This document shows positions 44,866 through 53,848 of a stretch of DNA of 64,000 nucleotides, piece after piece. The number at the start of each line of letters is the position of its first letter. The first letter of the stretch is position 1. The notes below the pieces were generated by a model, which saw nothing but the letters and a program-made list of their open reading frames with translations, was not told the DNA's origin and did no database searches. A program made the position numbers and the translations under genes. The DNA is taken from assembly GCA_946998295.1 (NCBI GenBank), contig CAMPYS010000002.1, positions 1-64,000 on the forward strand, given 5' to 3'. This stretch comes from an uncultured Prevotella sp. Its GTDB lineage: Bacteria > Bacteroidota > Bacteroidia > Bacteroidales > Bacteroidaceae.

Positions 44866-46110
44866 TTATTTTGACGAATAAGAGATTATAGCGATACTTT
44901 TTTCAATAATTTTTTGTAAAATAGAACCTTGTTGTAAACCATAATAGAATCCTAATAGAACTGACTTTAATTTTTCTTTAAAGGTTAATTTAATATTAGA
45001 GATATCATAGTATTCCTTTTTTATAGTTAGTTTATTTATAAATTCCCAATGTGAAGAAAAATCAACATTTAAATATCTTATTTTGTTTTTTCGTATAAAT
45101 TTTTTATTTATTAAAATATCTTCCAATAAGTCTGTAATATTAAGTTGTGGTTCATTTATATCCCTGAAAAGAGAATTTTTTGTTGTTTCATTAAAAACAC
45201 CTATAGCTTTTCCATCAATTCCATCAACGCTTATAGTTGGTATTCCACATCTTTCACTCACTGAACATGAACCAGAAGATGCTATACATACATCCATCTG
45301 TTTTATCATTTCAATTGATAAAGGAAATAACATGCCAGTAAAGTATAATTTAGCATTTGGAATCGAGGATAATCTTTTTTTTACTTCGTTCTCTGATTTC
45401 TTATCCATAGATCCACCTATATATAGAATATTAAATGTTTTATCTATATGTTTATTTGTAAAGTCTTTAATGGAATCTATCATAGGTAAAACCATCGACT
45501 TGTTTGTCCTGCTTATACTCCCTATTGTAATATCAGCCTTTCTAACTCTAAACTTGATTGGACATGGAATATTTTCAAAAACGTTCTGACAATATGCAGG
45601 TAGTTCTACTCCATCTATATTATCTAAAAAATTACTAAACATATTTGGAATTGTTTGTTTTTCAATTCCGACAAGTTCTTTTCGTTTATATTTAAAATAA
45701 AAAAAATTGAAAAGTGATTCATTTCTTAAGTTGTTACCTTCTAGCAGCATATAAGCAATATGTCTAATTTTTAGGTATTTAGCTATGAACTCTCCCCATT
45801 GTGCTACTAAAATTTCATGGGATTCTATTATAGAATTTTGATCACAATTTACTAGAATCTTTTGAATTTTATTTAATACTTTTTTTTTTCGCTGTGATGA
45901 AACTACAGACAAATCATATCTAAATTCGCTAAATTTATACTTTGCAAAATCTTTTAGGTCTTCTATATATATATGATTACCAATTCCGCTATGAAAAACT
46001 ATGGGAGAAAAACCTTTTTCCTTAGCATCTATAACTTTGTTTCTTGTATACATTTCTTCTCCTCCCATGCTATGAATAGAAGGTTGTAATATAATATAAT
46101 ACTTTATCAT
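44866..46110 (-). CDS. Glycosyltransferase-like protein (GT-B)
   Basis: A 414-residue protein. The N-terminal IILQPSIHSMGGEEMYTRNKVIDAKEKG is the usual GT4 opening, and the C-domain has FNILYIGGSMDKKSENEVKKRL, AKLYFTGMLFPLSIEMIKQMDVCIASSGSCSVSERCGIPTI, a donor motif with a less common Ser/Cys-rich stretch. An A10 run in its coding strand (45880-45889) encodes QRKKKV. Likely a glycosyltransferase; the acceptor is unknown. It sits 5 bp before the next gene. Confidence 0.75.
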   Translation of the reverse strand: MIKYYIILQPSIHSMGGEEMYTRNKVIDAKEKGFSPIVFHSGIGNHIYIEDLKDFAKYKFSEFRYDLSVVSSQRKKKVLNKIQKILVNCDQNSIIESHEILVAQWGEFIAKYLKIRHIAYMLLEGNNLRNESLFNFFYFKYKRKELVGIEKQTIPNMFSNFLDNIDGVELPAYCQNVFENIPCPIKFRVRKADITIGSISRTNKSMVLPMIDSIKDFTNKHIDKTFNILYIGGSMDKKSENEVKKRLSSIPNAKLYFTGMLFPLSIEMIKQMDVCIASSGSCSVSERCGIPTISVDGIDGKAIGVFNETTKNSLFRDINEPQLNITDLLEDILINKKFIRKNKIRYLNVDFSSHWEFINKLTIKKEYYDISNIKLTFKEKLKSVLLGFYYGLQQGSILQKIIEKSIAIISYSSK

Positions 46111-46250
46111 TTTGCTATATTGAGTATTTATGGCTATTCTTTAATTTTACATGAGTATTAGTTAATTTATTAAAGAAATATATTATTTATCAAAATCTAA
46201 TAGAATTATGTTAAGGTTTTCTAACCTAGTATATTTATAATATTAATGAT

Positions 46251-47285
46251 TTAAAGTTTCTTATATTTTTCAATCCATATCTTTAGTCTAAATTCTTTGA
46301 ATTTATTAATGTTATACAAATATAAAAACATCTTCAATATATTTATAATATCTTTAAATAATATTTCTAAGGTATTAGGTATAAAAGGACGTATAAAGTA
46401 ATTAATGTAATACCTAATTTTAGCATAATATATAGATTTACGATATTGTTTTAAAGTCTTTGTTTTTCTCGGATTTGGATAGCCTGATAGCTTTACATAT
46501 TTCCAATAATATCTATCATCAGGAATACGAATATCCAACCATGGCTTCACATGTGTGGCATAGTGCATTATTGAGGGATCAAATGCATATTCCTTTATGT
46601 CATTCCATTTTTGATTCTCATCTAAAATGGCTATACCCATTGATGCTTTTCCATATTTATATGGCAATTCAAACCACTTTTCATGAAAGACATAATTTAG
46701 TATATCTTGATCTTCCATTATTAGTTTACCTTGCATTTTATCAGCGTATTGCAACATTTTATCTTGGCATTTATGCTCTCTCCAATATTTTAAATTAATC
46801 AGTAATACACCAGCACAAAACGAATGAGAATTAAGTGCTTTTCCCATGACCTCTCTATGTACATCACTCCAAGGTGTACTATCACGGACAGCTGCTACAC
46901 CATATTCTTCTAAGTTGAGCTTAAATAGATTAGAGATATCTTTTAAAACGATTACATCGCAATCTAAATAGAGAATACGGTTAATTGAGTTATCTAATAA
47001 GGATGGTAAAAATAGTCTGTAATATGTTGCAATGGAGAGATTAGGATGATTTTTTGCAATAGAAACATTTTCTAATTTCTTTTCATCAACATCATAGAAC
47101 AAAATATTATTACCATATTGTTTTCCTAATTGTGTTAAAAAGGCAATACTTTTTTCAGATAAATTATGATGTAATAAATGAACTGTTATTTCATGAGTTC
47201 TATTATTATCAAAAACTGAACACAACATAGCTGCACAATGTTGTAAATATTTATCATCAGTACTGCATGTTAAATTTATATTCAT
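46251..47285 (-). CDS. Glycosyltransferase family 8
   Basis: A 344-residue GT8 enzyme: INLTCSTDDKYLQHCAAMLCSVFDNN at the start, the DxD motif in RILYLDCDVIVLKDIS (about residues 99-114), HSFCAGVLLINLKYWRE and IMEDQDILNYVFHEKW. The family usually transfers galactose or glucose. The C-terminal ~70 residues are basic and helical (membrane association). Not overlapping its neighbours; gaps of 140 and 230 bp lie on the two sides and show no promoter I could find. Confidence 0.92.
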   Translation of the reverse strand: MNINLTCSTDDKYLQHCAAMLCSVFDNNRTHEITVHLLHHNLSEKSIAFLTQLGKQYGNNILFYDVDEKKLENVSIAKNHPNLSIATYYRLFLPSLLDNSINRILYLDCDVIVLKDISNLFKLNLEEYGVAAVRDSTPWSDVHREVMGKALNSHSFCAGVLLINLKYWREHKCQDKMLQYADKMQGKLIMEDQDILNYVFHEKWFELPYKYGKASMGIAILDENQKWNDIKEYAFDPSIMHYATHVKPWLDIRIPDDRYYWKYVKLSGYPNPRKTKTLKQYRKSIYYAKIRYYINYFIRPFIPNTLEILFKDIINILKMFLYLYNINKFKEFRLKIWIEKYKKL

Positions 47286-47515
47286 ATGTTTTATAAAGTA
47301 TCGTTAAAGATTATGTATGAAATTATTTTACAGTTAATATATATGGTTAATTAGAAATATAGTAAATAGATTTTTTTAATATCGATTAATATTATTTTTT
47401 CTATAATCCAATTATAAAATCCTTTTGAAATATTATAGTGATCAATATTTTAATACTAATCTGCAATATATTTAGTTCTTTTTATTGTAATGTTAAATGT
47501 TATTATAAAGATCGG

Positions 47516-48508
47516 TTAGAACTTTCCTAATATAATTTTTAATGGGGTATGTACTATCAATATATTAGAAATGGTGCATAAAATTAAGCAAACAAATATG
47601 ATACCTATTCCTAAAATATATCCATTTATATTACAATCTGTTGGAATATTTTGTATGATTTTTATAAGAAAGTACATATGAAATATGTAAATTACCAAAG
47701 TTTCTCTCCCTATATACTCCATATATTTATTAAATTTAATAAGGGCCGAGACTATCAAGCATGAAAAGCTACCTAATGTAGCCATTAATAAAAATAAAGG
47801 TATTTCTATTGTTTTAATCGATACATTTTGTGATATAACTGGAAGACTATATTGAGTAATAAAGCATATTGATATTACAGCAGAATAAGATATTAAGATT
47901 GCTACTAACAATATATACTTATTAAGATATCTATTTATTTTATCCCTAAGCAAATATCCTATTGATAAGTAAGGAAGAAGTATCAAAGCATTTTGGTAAT
48001 ACAAAATATTAGTAAAGTTATTATTAGATAAGATAACTCCTATAAATAAGCAAACAAGGCTAATCAATAAAATAATACTATTTGTAAACTTCCGTACCAA
48101 AATACCAAAAAGAATTTTATTAAAAAACAAAGAAATTAAGAACCAAAAGCCTCCCGTCTTACAAAAATCTAATATGACATTTAAATAGACCTCATAGTCT
48201 CCCCCCCCCCTCAAGATATAAGAGGAAATAGGAATTCCTACTGATAGAGAGAAATTAGGTATCATCAATATCTTAAAATTATAAAATACCTCATCAAAAA
48301 ATGTACGTTTTCCAAAAGAACTAACCAAACCTGTAATAAGAAAAAATGCAGGCATAAAAAATGGGTTAAAAAAATATCTAACATCATTTATCCACTTTAA
48401 ATGATTTATTCCTGCATTTCTAGAAAAGGCTTCTGCGTGTGTAATGATAACACATATAATTAAAATACACTTTGCTATATCAATATAATGAACTCTATTA
48501 TTTTTCAT
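47516..48508 (-). CDS. Acyltransferase family 3 protein with in-frame G10 tract
   Basis: A 330-residue multi-helix membrane protein opening YIDIAKCILIICVIITHAEAF, with the conserved His, and a FFMPAFFLITGLVSSFGKR segment typical of capsule O-acetyltransferases (OatA/WecH class). The ten G at 48201-48210 (coding strand TTG AGG GGG GGG GGA GAC) encode the R-G-G-G-D at about residues 98-102 and keep the frame open. A gain or loss of one base would truncate the protein after about 100 residues. Follows the GT2 gene by 15 bp. Confidence 0.88.
   Translation of the reverse strand: MKNNRVHYIDIAKCILIICVIITHAEAFSRNAGINHLKWINDVRYFFNPFFMPAFFLITGLVSSFGKRTFFDEVFYNFKILMIPNFSLSVGIPISSYILRGGGDYEVYLNVILDFCKTGGFWFLISLFFNKILFGILVRKFTNSIILLISLVCLFIGVILSNNNFTNILYYQNALILLPYLSIGYLLRDKINRYLNKYILLVAILISYSAVISICFITQYSLPVISQNVSIKTIEIPLFLLMATLGSFSCLIVSALIKFNKYMEYIGRETLVIYIFHMYFLIKIIQNIPTDCNINGYILGIGIIFVCLILCTISNILIVHTPLKIILGKF
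48201..48210. repeat. G10 tract (C10 on the plus strand) in an acyltransferase gene
   Basis: Ten consecutive C on the plus strand, the longest G/C run in the window, lie within an AT-rich coding region. The present length keeps the acyltransferase frame open. Confidence 0.97.
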
Positions 48509-48523
48509 TTTTCTATAAAAAAA

Positions 48524-49483
48524 TTATTTTATTATGAATCGAAACATCCTATTCATTATAGCAATAGAGAAATATTTAAGAAAACTTAGTAAAGAGAAAA
48601 ACGTATTCGATCTTATTTTTTTTATTATTTTATATTTTTGTAATACATTCAATGACCACGAATAATCACCGCATTGAGTATAAACTCTATGCTTAAATGC
48701 AGAAATAATCTCATTTATATAAATTTGTTCTAAAATGCAGCTATTTGTACGTATTATTTTAGAAATAATATTACTAAACCAATGATCGAATTCCATTGTG
48801 GCAAGTAATTTTTGTTGATCCATTTTCTTATTTTTTATCGTATTTGATATGTTAATAGTAGATAATCTAAAATTGAATAATATTTCACAAGTATTTAACT
48901 GTCCTTCATCAAGTAGATTAATAACACTTGCCATATCGCTAAACCAAGCATAGGGAAAATTTATAAATCCCCCTCGATTTTTTAATTCTTGTGTCTTAAA
49001 AACATAATTTCCTATACAACCTATATAATTTCCACAAAAAATACTATGTAATACTTCTACCTTATTTTGAAATTTATCAAATATGTCCTCTTTGGCAATA
49101 ACCTCTTCCTCATCATTAATTCTTTGTACTCTTGCCCTGTATACGAATGCTTTTGGATACTCAGTTATCAACTTATCTATACATTCTAAAAAATGTGGAT
49201 TATAAATATCATCATCTGAAGCCATAATTAGATAATCCGATTTGCATAAATCAAGTAATAAGTTCCAATGCTTCACAAGATTAACTCCACCTATATTGTT
49301 ATTATTTCTACGATAAATTAATCTTTTATCATGAAAAGTCTTAACTATTCCTTCAATATTTTCAGTCGAGCAATCATCAGAAACAATAATATTAAAATTA
49401 TCATAAGTTTGATACAATATACTCTCTAAAGCTTTTTTTAAAAAGTTAGCCTTGTATGAAGGTACTAAGAATGTATATTTCAT
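48524..49483 (-). CDS. Glycosyltransferase family 2
   Basis: A 319-residue GT-A enzyme: YTFLVPSYKANFLKKALESIL, NIIVSDDCSTENIEGI and the metal-binding YLIMASDDDIYNPHFLE (about residues 87-103). The C-terminal half is basic and helical. It lies between the flippase gene and the acyltransferase gene, 4 bp from the former. Confidence 0.92.
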   Translation of the reverse strand: MKYTFLVPSYKANFLKKALESILYQTYDNFNIIVSDDCSTENIEGIVKTFHDKRLIYRRNNNNIGGVNLVKHWNLLLDLCKSDYLIMASDDDIYNPHFLECIDKLITEYPKAFVYRARVQRINDEEEVIAKEDIFDKFQNKVEVLHSIFCGNYIGCIGNYVFKTQELKNRGGFINFPYAWFSDMASVINLLDEGQLNTCEILFNFRLSTINISNTIKNKKMDQQKLLATMEFDHWFSNIISKIIRTNSCILEQIYINEIISAFKHRVYTQCGDYSWSLNVLQKYKIIKKIRSNTFFSLLSFLKYFSIAIMNRMFRFIIK

Positions 49484-49487
49484 GATA

Positions 49488-50981
49488 TTATTTGATTTTT
49501 TTTATAAGTATTTTTAGATACTCCCTATTATTTTTTGGGAGAGTAAACCAAGATAATATAATATATAACAATGCAAATATTCCACCCAAATATAATACGT
49601 TTACCCAATGGTTAGAAAAATGTGGAAGTTGTCTACATATCATGCACCCTATGAGACCATAGAAAACATACTGGATAAAACAATATGTAAATACTTTTTT
49701 TGAATTTATTTTCATCTGTTTAGGCCAATAATATATATAATAAAATACAATTTGTACAAGCATATAAAGAGCAAATCCAATTACTGCAGCTCCTGCATTA
49801 TAATAAGGAATTAAAAACCAAGATGCAGCAAGCCCTATAACAGAAGCAAAAGCACTAGAATATGATACTGCCCGTACATCAGTACCTCCTAAGATTAAAG
49901 ATGATATTGCCTGATTATGATTTCCTAAAGTACACAATAGCCACAAGTAAATCCATGGTACTAAATAAAGGTATTTTTCACCTACATATATAGAAAGTAC
50001 ATCTGGTAACACGGTTATCATACCAAAACAACAAAAAGACAAAATAATTGAAATATATTTGGTACCATCATATGCTACTCTATAATAAGCATCTTTATTA
50101 TGTAATGCCATAACTTTAGATGTTGAGGGAAGTAAAGTTCCTAAAAAAGCTCCTCCAAACATTGTAACAGCCGTGGCAATACCTCCCATAATATTAAAAT
50201 CTGCTACAGAATCCGCAGATCCTCGCATACCTAAAAACACAGTACGGAGATTATAAAATGAAAATTGGAAAATGCTAAATGAAAAAAGATTTAAACTATA
50301 AGACTTTATTGCTATAAATATATCTTTGTAAATTTTTGGTATATAATTTAAATATGGAAATTCTTTGCGTATTTTTTTTAATGACATGGGTAAAATCAAT
50401 ATAATGGAAAATGTAGTGAGTGCAAAATACATTATAATGTTTAATTTAAAAGCTATAGTTATTATAAGTATAAGAATTTGAAATAGTTTTGGCAATAACG
50501 AACGCTTTTGAATCCATGCAACATTCTCTGTTGATCGTATAAGCTGATCAAAACAAGAAGATATCCACTCAAGAAAAGCACTTATCATTAAGATTTTAAT
50601 TAAATCTTTTAAAATAATGTTTTGGTCTGGAGTTACATTAAAAATGTTTATAGAAAACAAAGAAATTAGAAATAAAACAAATGCATTTATTATCCCTATA
50701 ATTGTATATACAGCAAAACTTGTTTGAAAGGATTTTTTAACATTCTCTATATCTTCTTGGGCTCTCCATGCTGAAAAGAATCTAAGACTGGTTGATCCAA
50801 GTCCCATATCCATAAGTTGCATGTATACATTGATTGATGTTGCTAAACCTATTAAACCATACTGTGATTTGCCAAAATAGGATAATAAAATAGGTACAGA
50901 AATAAATCCATAGACAACGTTTACAATGTTAAAAACCACAGTCCATAAAAAACCATTTGCAATTTTCTGACTACTTCCCAT
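49488..50981 (-). CDS. Polysaccharide flippase (Wzx-type)
   Basis: A MOP-superfamily flippase of 497 residues with about 14 helices: NGFLWTVVFNIVNVVYGFISVPILLSYFG (helix 1), YGLIGLATSINVYMQLMDMGLGSTSLRFFS and GMRGSADSVADFNIMGGIATA in the second half. It would move undecaprenyl-linked repeat units across the inner membrane. Two bp separate it from the nitroreductase gene. Confidence 0.92.
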   Translation of the reverse strand: MGSSQKIANGFLWTVVFNIVNVVYGFISVPILLSYFGKSQYGLIGLATSINVYMQLMDMGLGSTSLRFFSAWRAQEDIENVKKSFQTSFAVYTIIGIINAFVLFLISLFSINIFNVTPDQNIILKDLIKILMISAFLEWISSCFDQLIRSTENVAWIQKRSLLPKLFQILILIITIAFKLNIIMYFALTTFSIILILPMSLKKIRKEFPYLNYIPKIYKDIFIAIKSYSLNLFSFSIFQFSFYNLRTVFLGMRGSADSVADFNIMGGIATAVTMFGGAFLGTLLPSTSKVMALHNKDAYYRVAYDGTKYISIILSFCCFGMITVLPDVLSIYVGEKYLYLVPWIYLWLLCTLGNHNQAISSLILGGTDVRAVSYSSAFASVIGLAASWFLIPYYNAGAAVIGFALYMLVQIVFYYIYYWPKQMKINSKKVFTYCFIQYVFYGLIGCMICRQLPHFSNHWVNVLYLGGIFALLYIILSWFTLPKNNREYLKILIKKIK

Positions 50982-50983
50982 AA

Positions 50984-51949
50984 TTACATTTTTATTCCGT
51001 CAACTTCGTATTTTGTTTCTATTTTTTTTGACAATGGACTGTATGTAGGATATTGATTATAATGTCCTGAAAGAATGAGTACAATTGGCACCTCATTATT
51101 AGGAATATTGCAAAGTTTTTTAAATTTTTTTTCTCGTCTTGGTTCACTAATAAACATTTTATAACATGATGCGATATGTTGTAGATGAAGCCCATATACA
51201 AAGTTCATAGCATATAAACCACCATCAATAAAGACTTGTCTACGTTCGTAGGTTCCATTAAAATAAGACTCATTGCCTGTTATAACTATAAGAGCAGATG
51301 CATTTTTACACCATCCTTGATCTCCCATTTGATTATCAAGTATTTCTTTCATCTTATCTTTTTGTCGAAAAACATACACTTTTGATGACTGACGATTGCA
51401 GGCTGTTGGAGTACACTTAGCAAAATTAATTGCTTTTTTTATTTCTTCATCTGTTAATTTCAAGTCCGAGAAATAACGAACGCTAATCCTATTATCAAAA
51501 AAAGATACTATCTGTTGTTCATTAAAAAATGGTGGTTCATTTATTTGTTTAACACCTATATATTTTTCATCTATAAGATTCCTATTTCGATTTATTATAC
51601 TTTCAATATTATCTACCAAACATTTCTCTTTACATGAGAAATCATCTTCTTTATAACAGGACAAAATGTTTACGGCCAAAGACTTAATATCTTGATTAAT
51701 ATATTTTAAATAGCAATTATCTAAAAGACGACAAAGTTCATAAGCCTTTTCACCTCCCCAGTTTTTCTTTTTGTGAGCAAAAGACAATCCCTTTTCCAAA
51801 GCATGAACAATTAATAGAATTGATCGCTCAATATTAGCAATGTGATACTTTGAAGATTTACTATTTTTATATACTTTGTAATCATATATATATGAATATA
51901 ATAATAAAAAAAAATTTTTTAAAGAGTAATATATTGATCTCATTTTCAT
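50984..51949 (-). CDS. Nitroreductase-like flavoprotein in polysaccharide locus
   Basis: A 321-residue protein. The C-terminal ~180 residues form the FMN-binding nitroreductase fold: SVRYFSDLKLTDEEIKKAINFAKCTPTACNRQSSKVYVF (phosphate-contact Arg and the A-C-N-R-Q segment), ALIVITGNESYF, VFIDGGLYAMNFVYGLHLQHIASCYK and PIVLILSGHY. The N-terminal ~140 residues are a less conserved helical region (YHIANIERSILLIVHALEKGLSF). Such genes are typically adjacent to pyruvyl transferases in Bacteroidales glycan loci; here it overlaps the pyruvyl transferase gene by 4 bp. Substrate unknown. Confidence 0.85.
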   Translation of the reverse strand: MKMRSIYYSLKNFFLLLYSYIYDYKVYKNSKSSKYHIANIERSILLIVHALEKGLSFAHKKKNWGGEKAYELCRLLDNCYLKYINQDIKSLAVNILSCYKEDDFSCKEKCLVDNIESIINRNRNLIDEKYIGVKQINEPPFFNEQQIVSFFDNRISVRYFSDLKLTDEEIKKAINFAKCTPTACNRQSSKVYVFRQKDKMKEILDNQMGDQGWCKNASALIVITGNESYFNGTYERRQVFIDGGLYAMNFVYGLHLQHIASCYKMFISEPRREKKFKKLCNIPNNEVPIVLILSGHYNQYPTYSPLSKKIETKYEVDGIKM

Positions 51950-53178
51950 TTCAATATTGTTTGAAGATCTGATAAAATTTTTTCCTTTCGTTTCGATACG
52001 GTAGTTTTAATGCATTCGTTTATTTCTTCTTTTAGTTTATATCTATTTTCAAAAGACCTACATACTATTTCTAATGCAGATTCCTCCATAGATACTTTCA
52101 TATCTAATATATGTTGATATTTCAATGTGTCACAAAAAAGTCCATTAAATTTTCTGCTATATGCCATAGGGAGTACAGGAACTCCAGAAGAAAAAGCTGC
52201 AATTGTTGCATGCATTCTAGCACCAATAAAAAAATCAAATCCAGAAATATAACTCTTAGCCTCTATTGGACCTAGAAAATATGGTGCAAGTAGAACTTTA
52301 GGATTATTCAATTCTTTCCATAAATCATAACAAACAGTATAGTCAGACTCTGTAAATCTTTCTCCAGCAACTACATGAGGAACAAGATATATCTTCACAT
52401 TACACTGTGATTGAAAATACTTAATTATATCTAAAATTAATTTACGATAATTTATTTTCAGATCATAAATATTACTTCCTTCATTTGCATCAATCCACAA
52501 CAATGCGGAAATATTTATTCCAATATGAATGTAGCCTTTTTCAAAATTATGTTTTGTATATGGGAGAAAAAAAGCAATGTCAATATATTCATGTAATTTT
52601 TTTTGCTCTTGGCAAAGTTGTCTAACATAGTCATAACTTTTCCTATCTCGAACCATTACAAGCGAAGATTTCAATAGACTCTTTTTAGCTTTGTTTTCAT
52701 TTTTTTTAACTTTAAAAGGGCCAATGGTCTGTGGTAAAAAATAATACTTTTTTTTATATTTTCGTGCTAATCGATGTATTAGATCCATCCATTCAAATCG
52801 TTCTCTCCCATAAATATCAGAAAAACTGTCACCCAATCCGATATCAAATATATAGTCTGCATCTTTGATACGTTTAACCGCTTGTTTGTATTGACCATGA
52901 TACATCATACTAAGTCGCATTTTCAATGATACAATTATACTTGGTCCTTCTGGATAAGCACAACTAAAAAAATCTAACTTATCTTCTCCATATTTAATAC
53001 TATATTTCTGTTCTGGAGGTAAATTGCTATTAGGAAGAAAAATCCTGTACGATATATTATTTTTTTTACACACTGTATCTATAAGGTATAAAGAAGATAA
53101 TGTAAGTGCCACACATCCACGATTAATATCTACAATAGGTGCATTCGCCAGAATGATATTCAAATTATGGTTTTCCAT
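51946..53178 (-). CDS. Polysaccharide pyruvyl transferase family protein
   Basis: A 410-residue CsaB/WcaK-type protein: NIILANAPIVDINRGCVALTLSSLYL at the start, YIFDIGLGDSFSDIYGRERF, YYFLPQTIGPFK, SLVMVRDRKSYDYVRQL, IYLVPHVV and the signature FIGARMHATIAAFSSGVPVLPMAYSRKFNGLF. It would add a pyruvate ketal (or act on a related substrate) to a sugar of the repeat unit. I place the start at 53178 (MENHNLNIIL); the longer frame from 53256 adds 26 basic residues with no homologous look. Upstream lies a 670-bp AT-rich gap with a -7 box at 53537-53530. Confidence 0.87.
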   Translation of the reverse strand: MENHNLNIILANAPIVDINRGCVALTLSSLYLIDTVCKKNNISYRIFLPNSNLPPEQKYSIKYGEDKLDFFSCAYPEGPSIIVSLKMRLSMMYHGQYKQAVKRIKDADYIFDIGLGDSFSDIYGRERFEWMDLIHRLARKYKKKYYFLPQTIGPFKVKKNENKAKKSLLKSSLVMVRDRKSYDYVRQLCQEQKKLHEYIDIAFFLPYTKHNFEKGYIHIGINISALLWIDANEGSNIYDLKINYRKLILDIIKYFQSQCNVKIYLVPHVVAGERFTESDYTVCYDLWKELNNPKVLLAPYFLGPIEAKSYISGFDFFIGARMHATIAAFSSGVPVLPMAYSRKFNGLFCDTLKYQHILDMKVSMEESALEIVCRSFENRYKLKEEINECIKTTVSKRKEKILSDLQTILK

Positions 53179-53848
53179 TTTTTTATACTTATATTTTGGT
53201 TTCTTAGTAACTTCACTACTTATGAAACATAATTGACACTTATGATACACATACACGTTATGTAGTAAACTATAAAAAACACCAACATGCTTCTACTCTT
53301 TTTATAGACATAGAGAAAAAGTAAGGATTATTTTAAAAATTAAAAGATGGGTTGAAATAAATTTAAGAATTCTTTATAAAGATTTTCTTCTTTAATTAGT
53401 TTCTATTTATTTTAGAATTTTTCTTATTTTATAGAAAACTGGTAACATAAAATTTAGATTTTTTTGATGTATTGACGAATAAAATATTCCACTAAACTTA
53501 TGTATGGAGTTTGCCATTTTTGTATATTGCAAAGTTATATAAAAAATAATTGTGAAAATAAAATATCCTTATTTACAGTTTCTATTAGTTCGTTTATTTA
53601 TTTTGTCATATATATATGCTTAATCATTGTAAGTATTTTATATTATTTTAGTGTTATCCAAACGCATCCTTTAATATTGTTTTCTATGTACATTGTTAAG
53701 TTAGATTGTAATATATTCAATTATGACCTAAATTTTATATTTACATTATTTCGGTATCAAGATTATAATATAACTTTATTTTTTGTTGTGAGGTATTTTG
53801 AATCCTTAAAGTGTTAAAAATATACATTAAAAAGTATTTGTTATTATA
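53179..53848. other. AT-rich gap without a supported gene
   Basis: No convincing protein lies here; a plus-strand frame of 105 codons (53500-53817) is Ile/Phe-rich and has no homologous look or promoter. The only signal is TAACTTTG on the minus strand at 53537-53530, a -7 box that could drive the pyruvyl transferase gene and all genes after it with a leader of about 345 nt. An imperfect inverted repeat (agtttctat near 53398, atagaaaact ending near 53440) lies within the leader. Confidence 0.5.
53530..53537 (-). promoter_or_regulatory. Possible internal promoter -7 box of the polysaccharide locus
   Basis: TAACTTTG on the minus strand fits TAnnTTTG; no -33 element is evident at the right distance. 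It would allow the downstream part of the locus to be expressed apart from the first three genes. Confidence 0.45.

Noticed and set aside
53500..53817. 105-codon plus-strand frame in the AT-rich gap
   Set aside because: Composition is Ile/Phe/Tyr-rich, as expected from AT-rich non-coding DNA; no start signal or recognisable motif.
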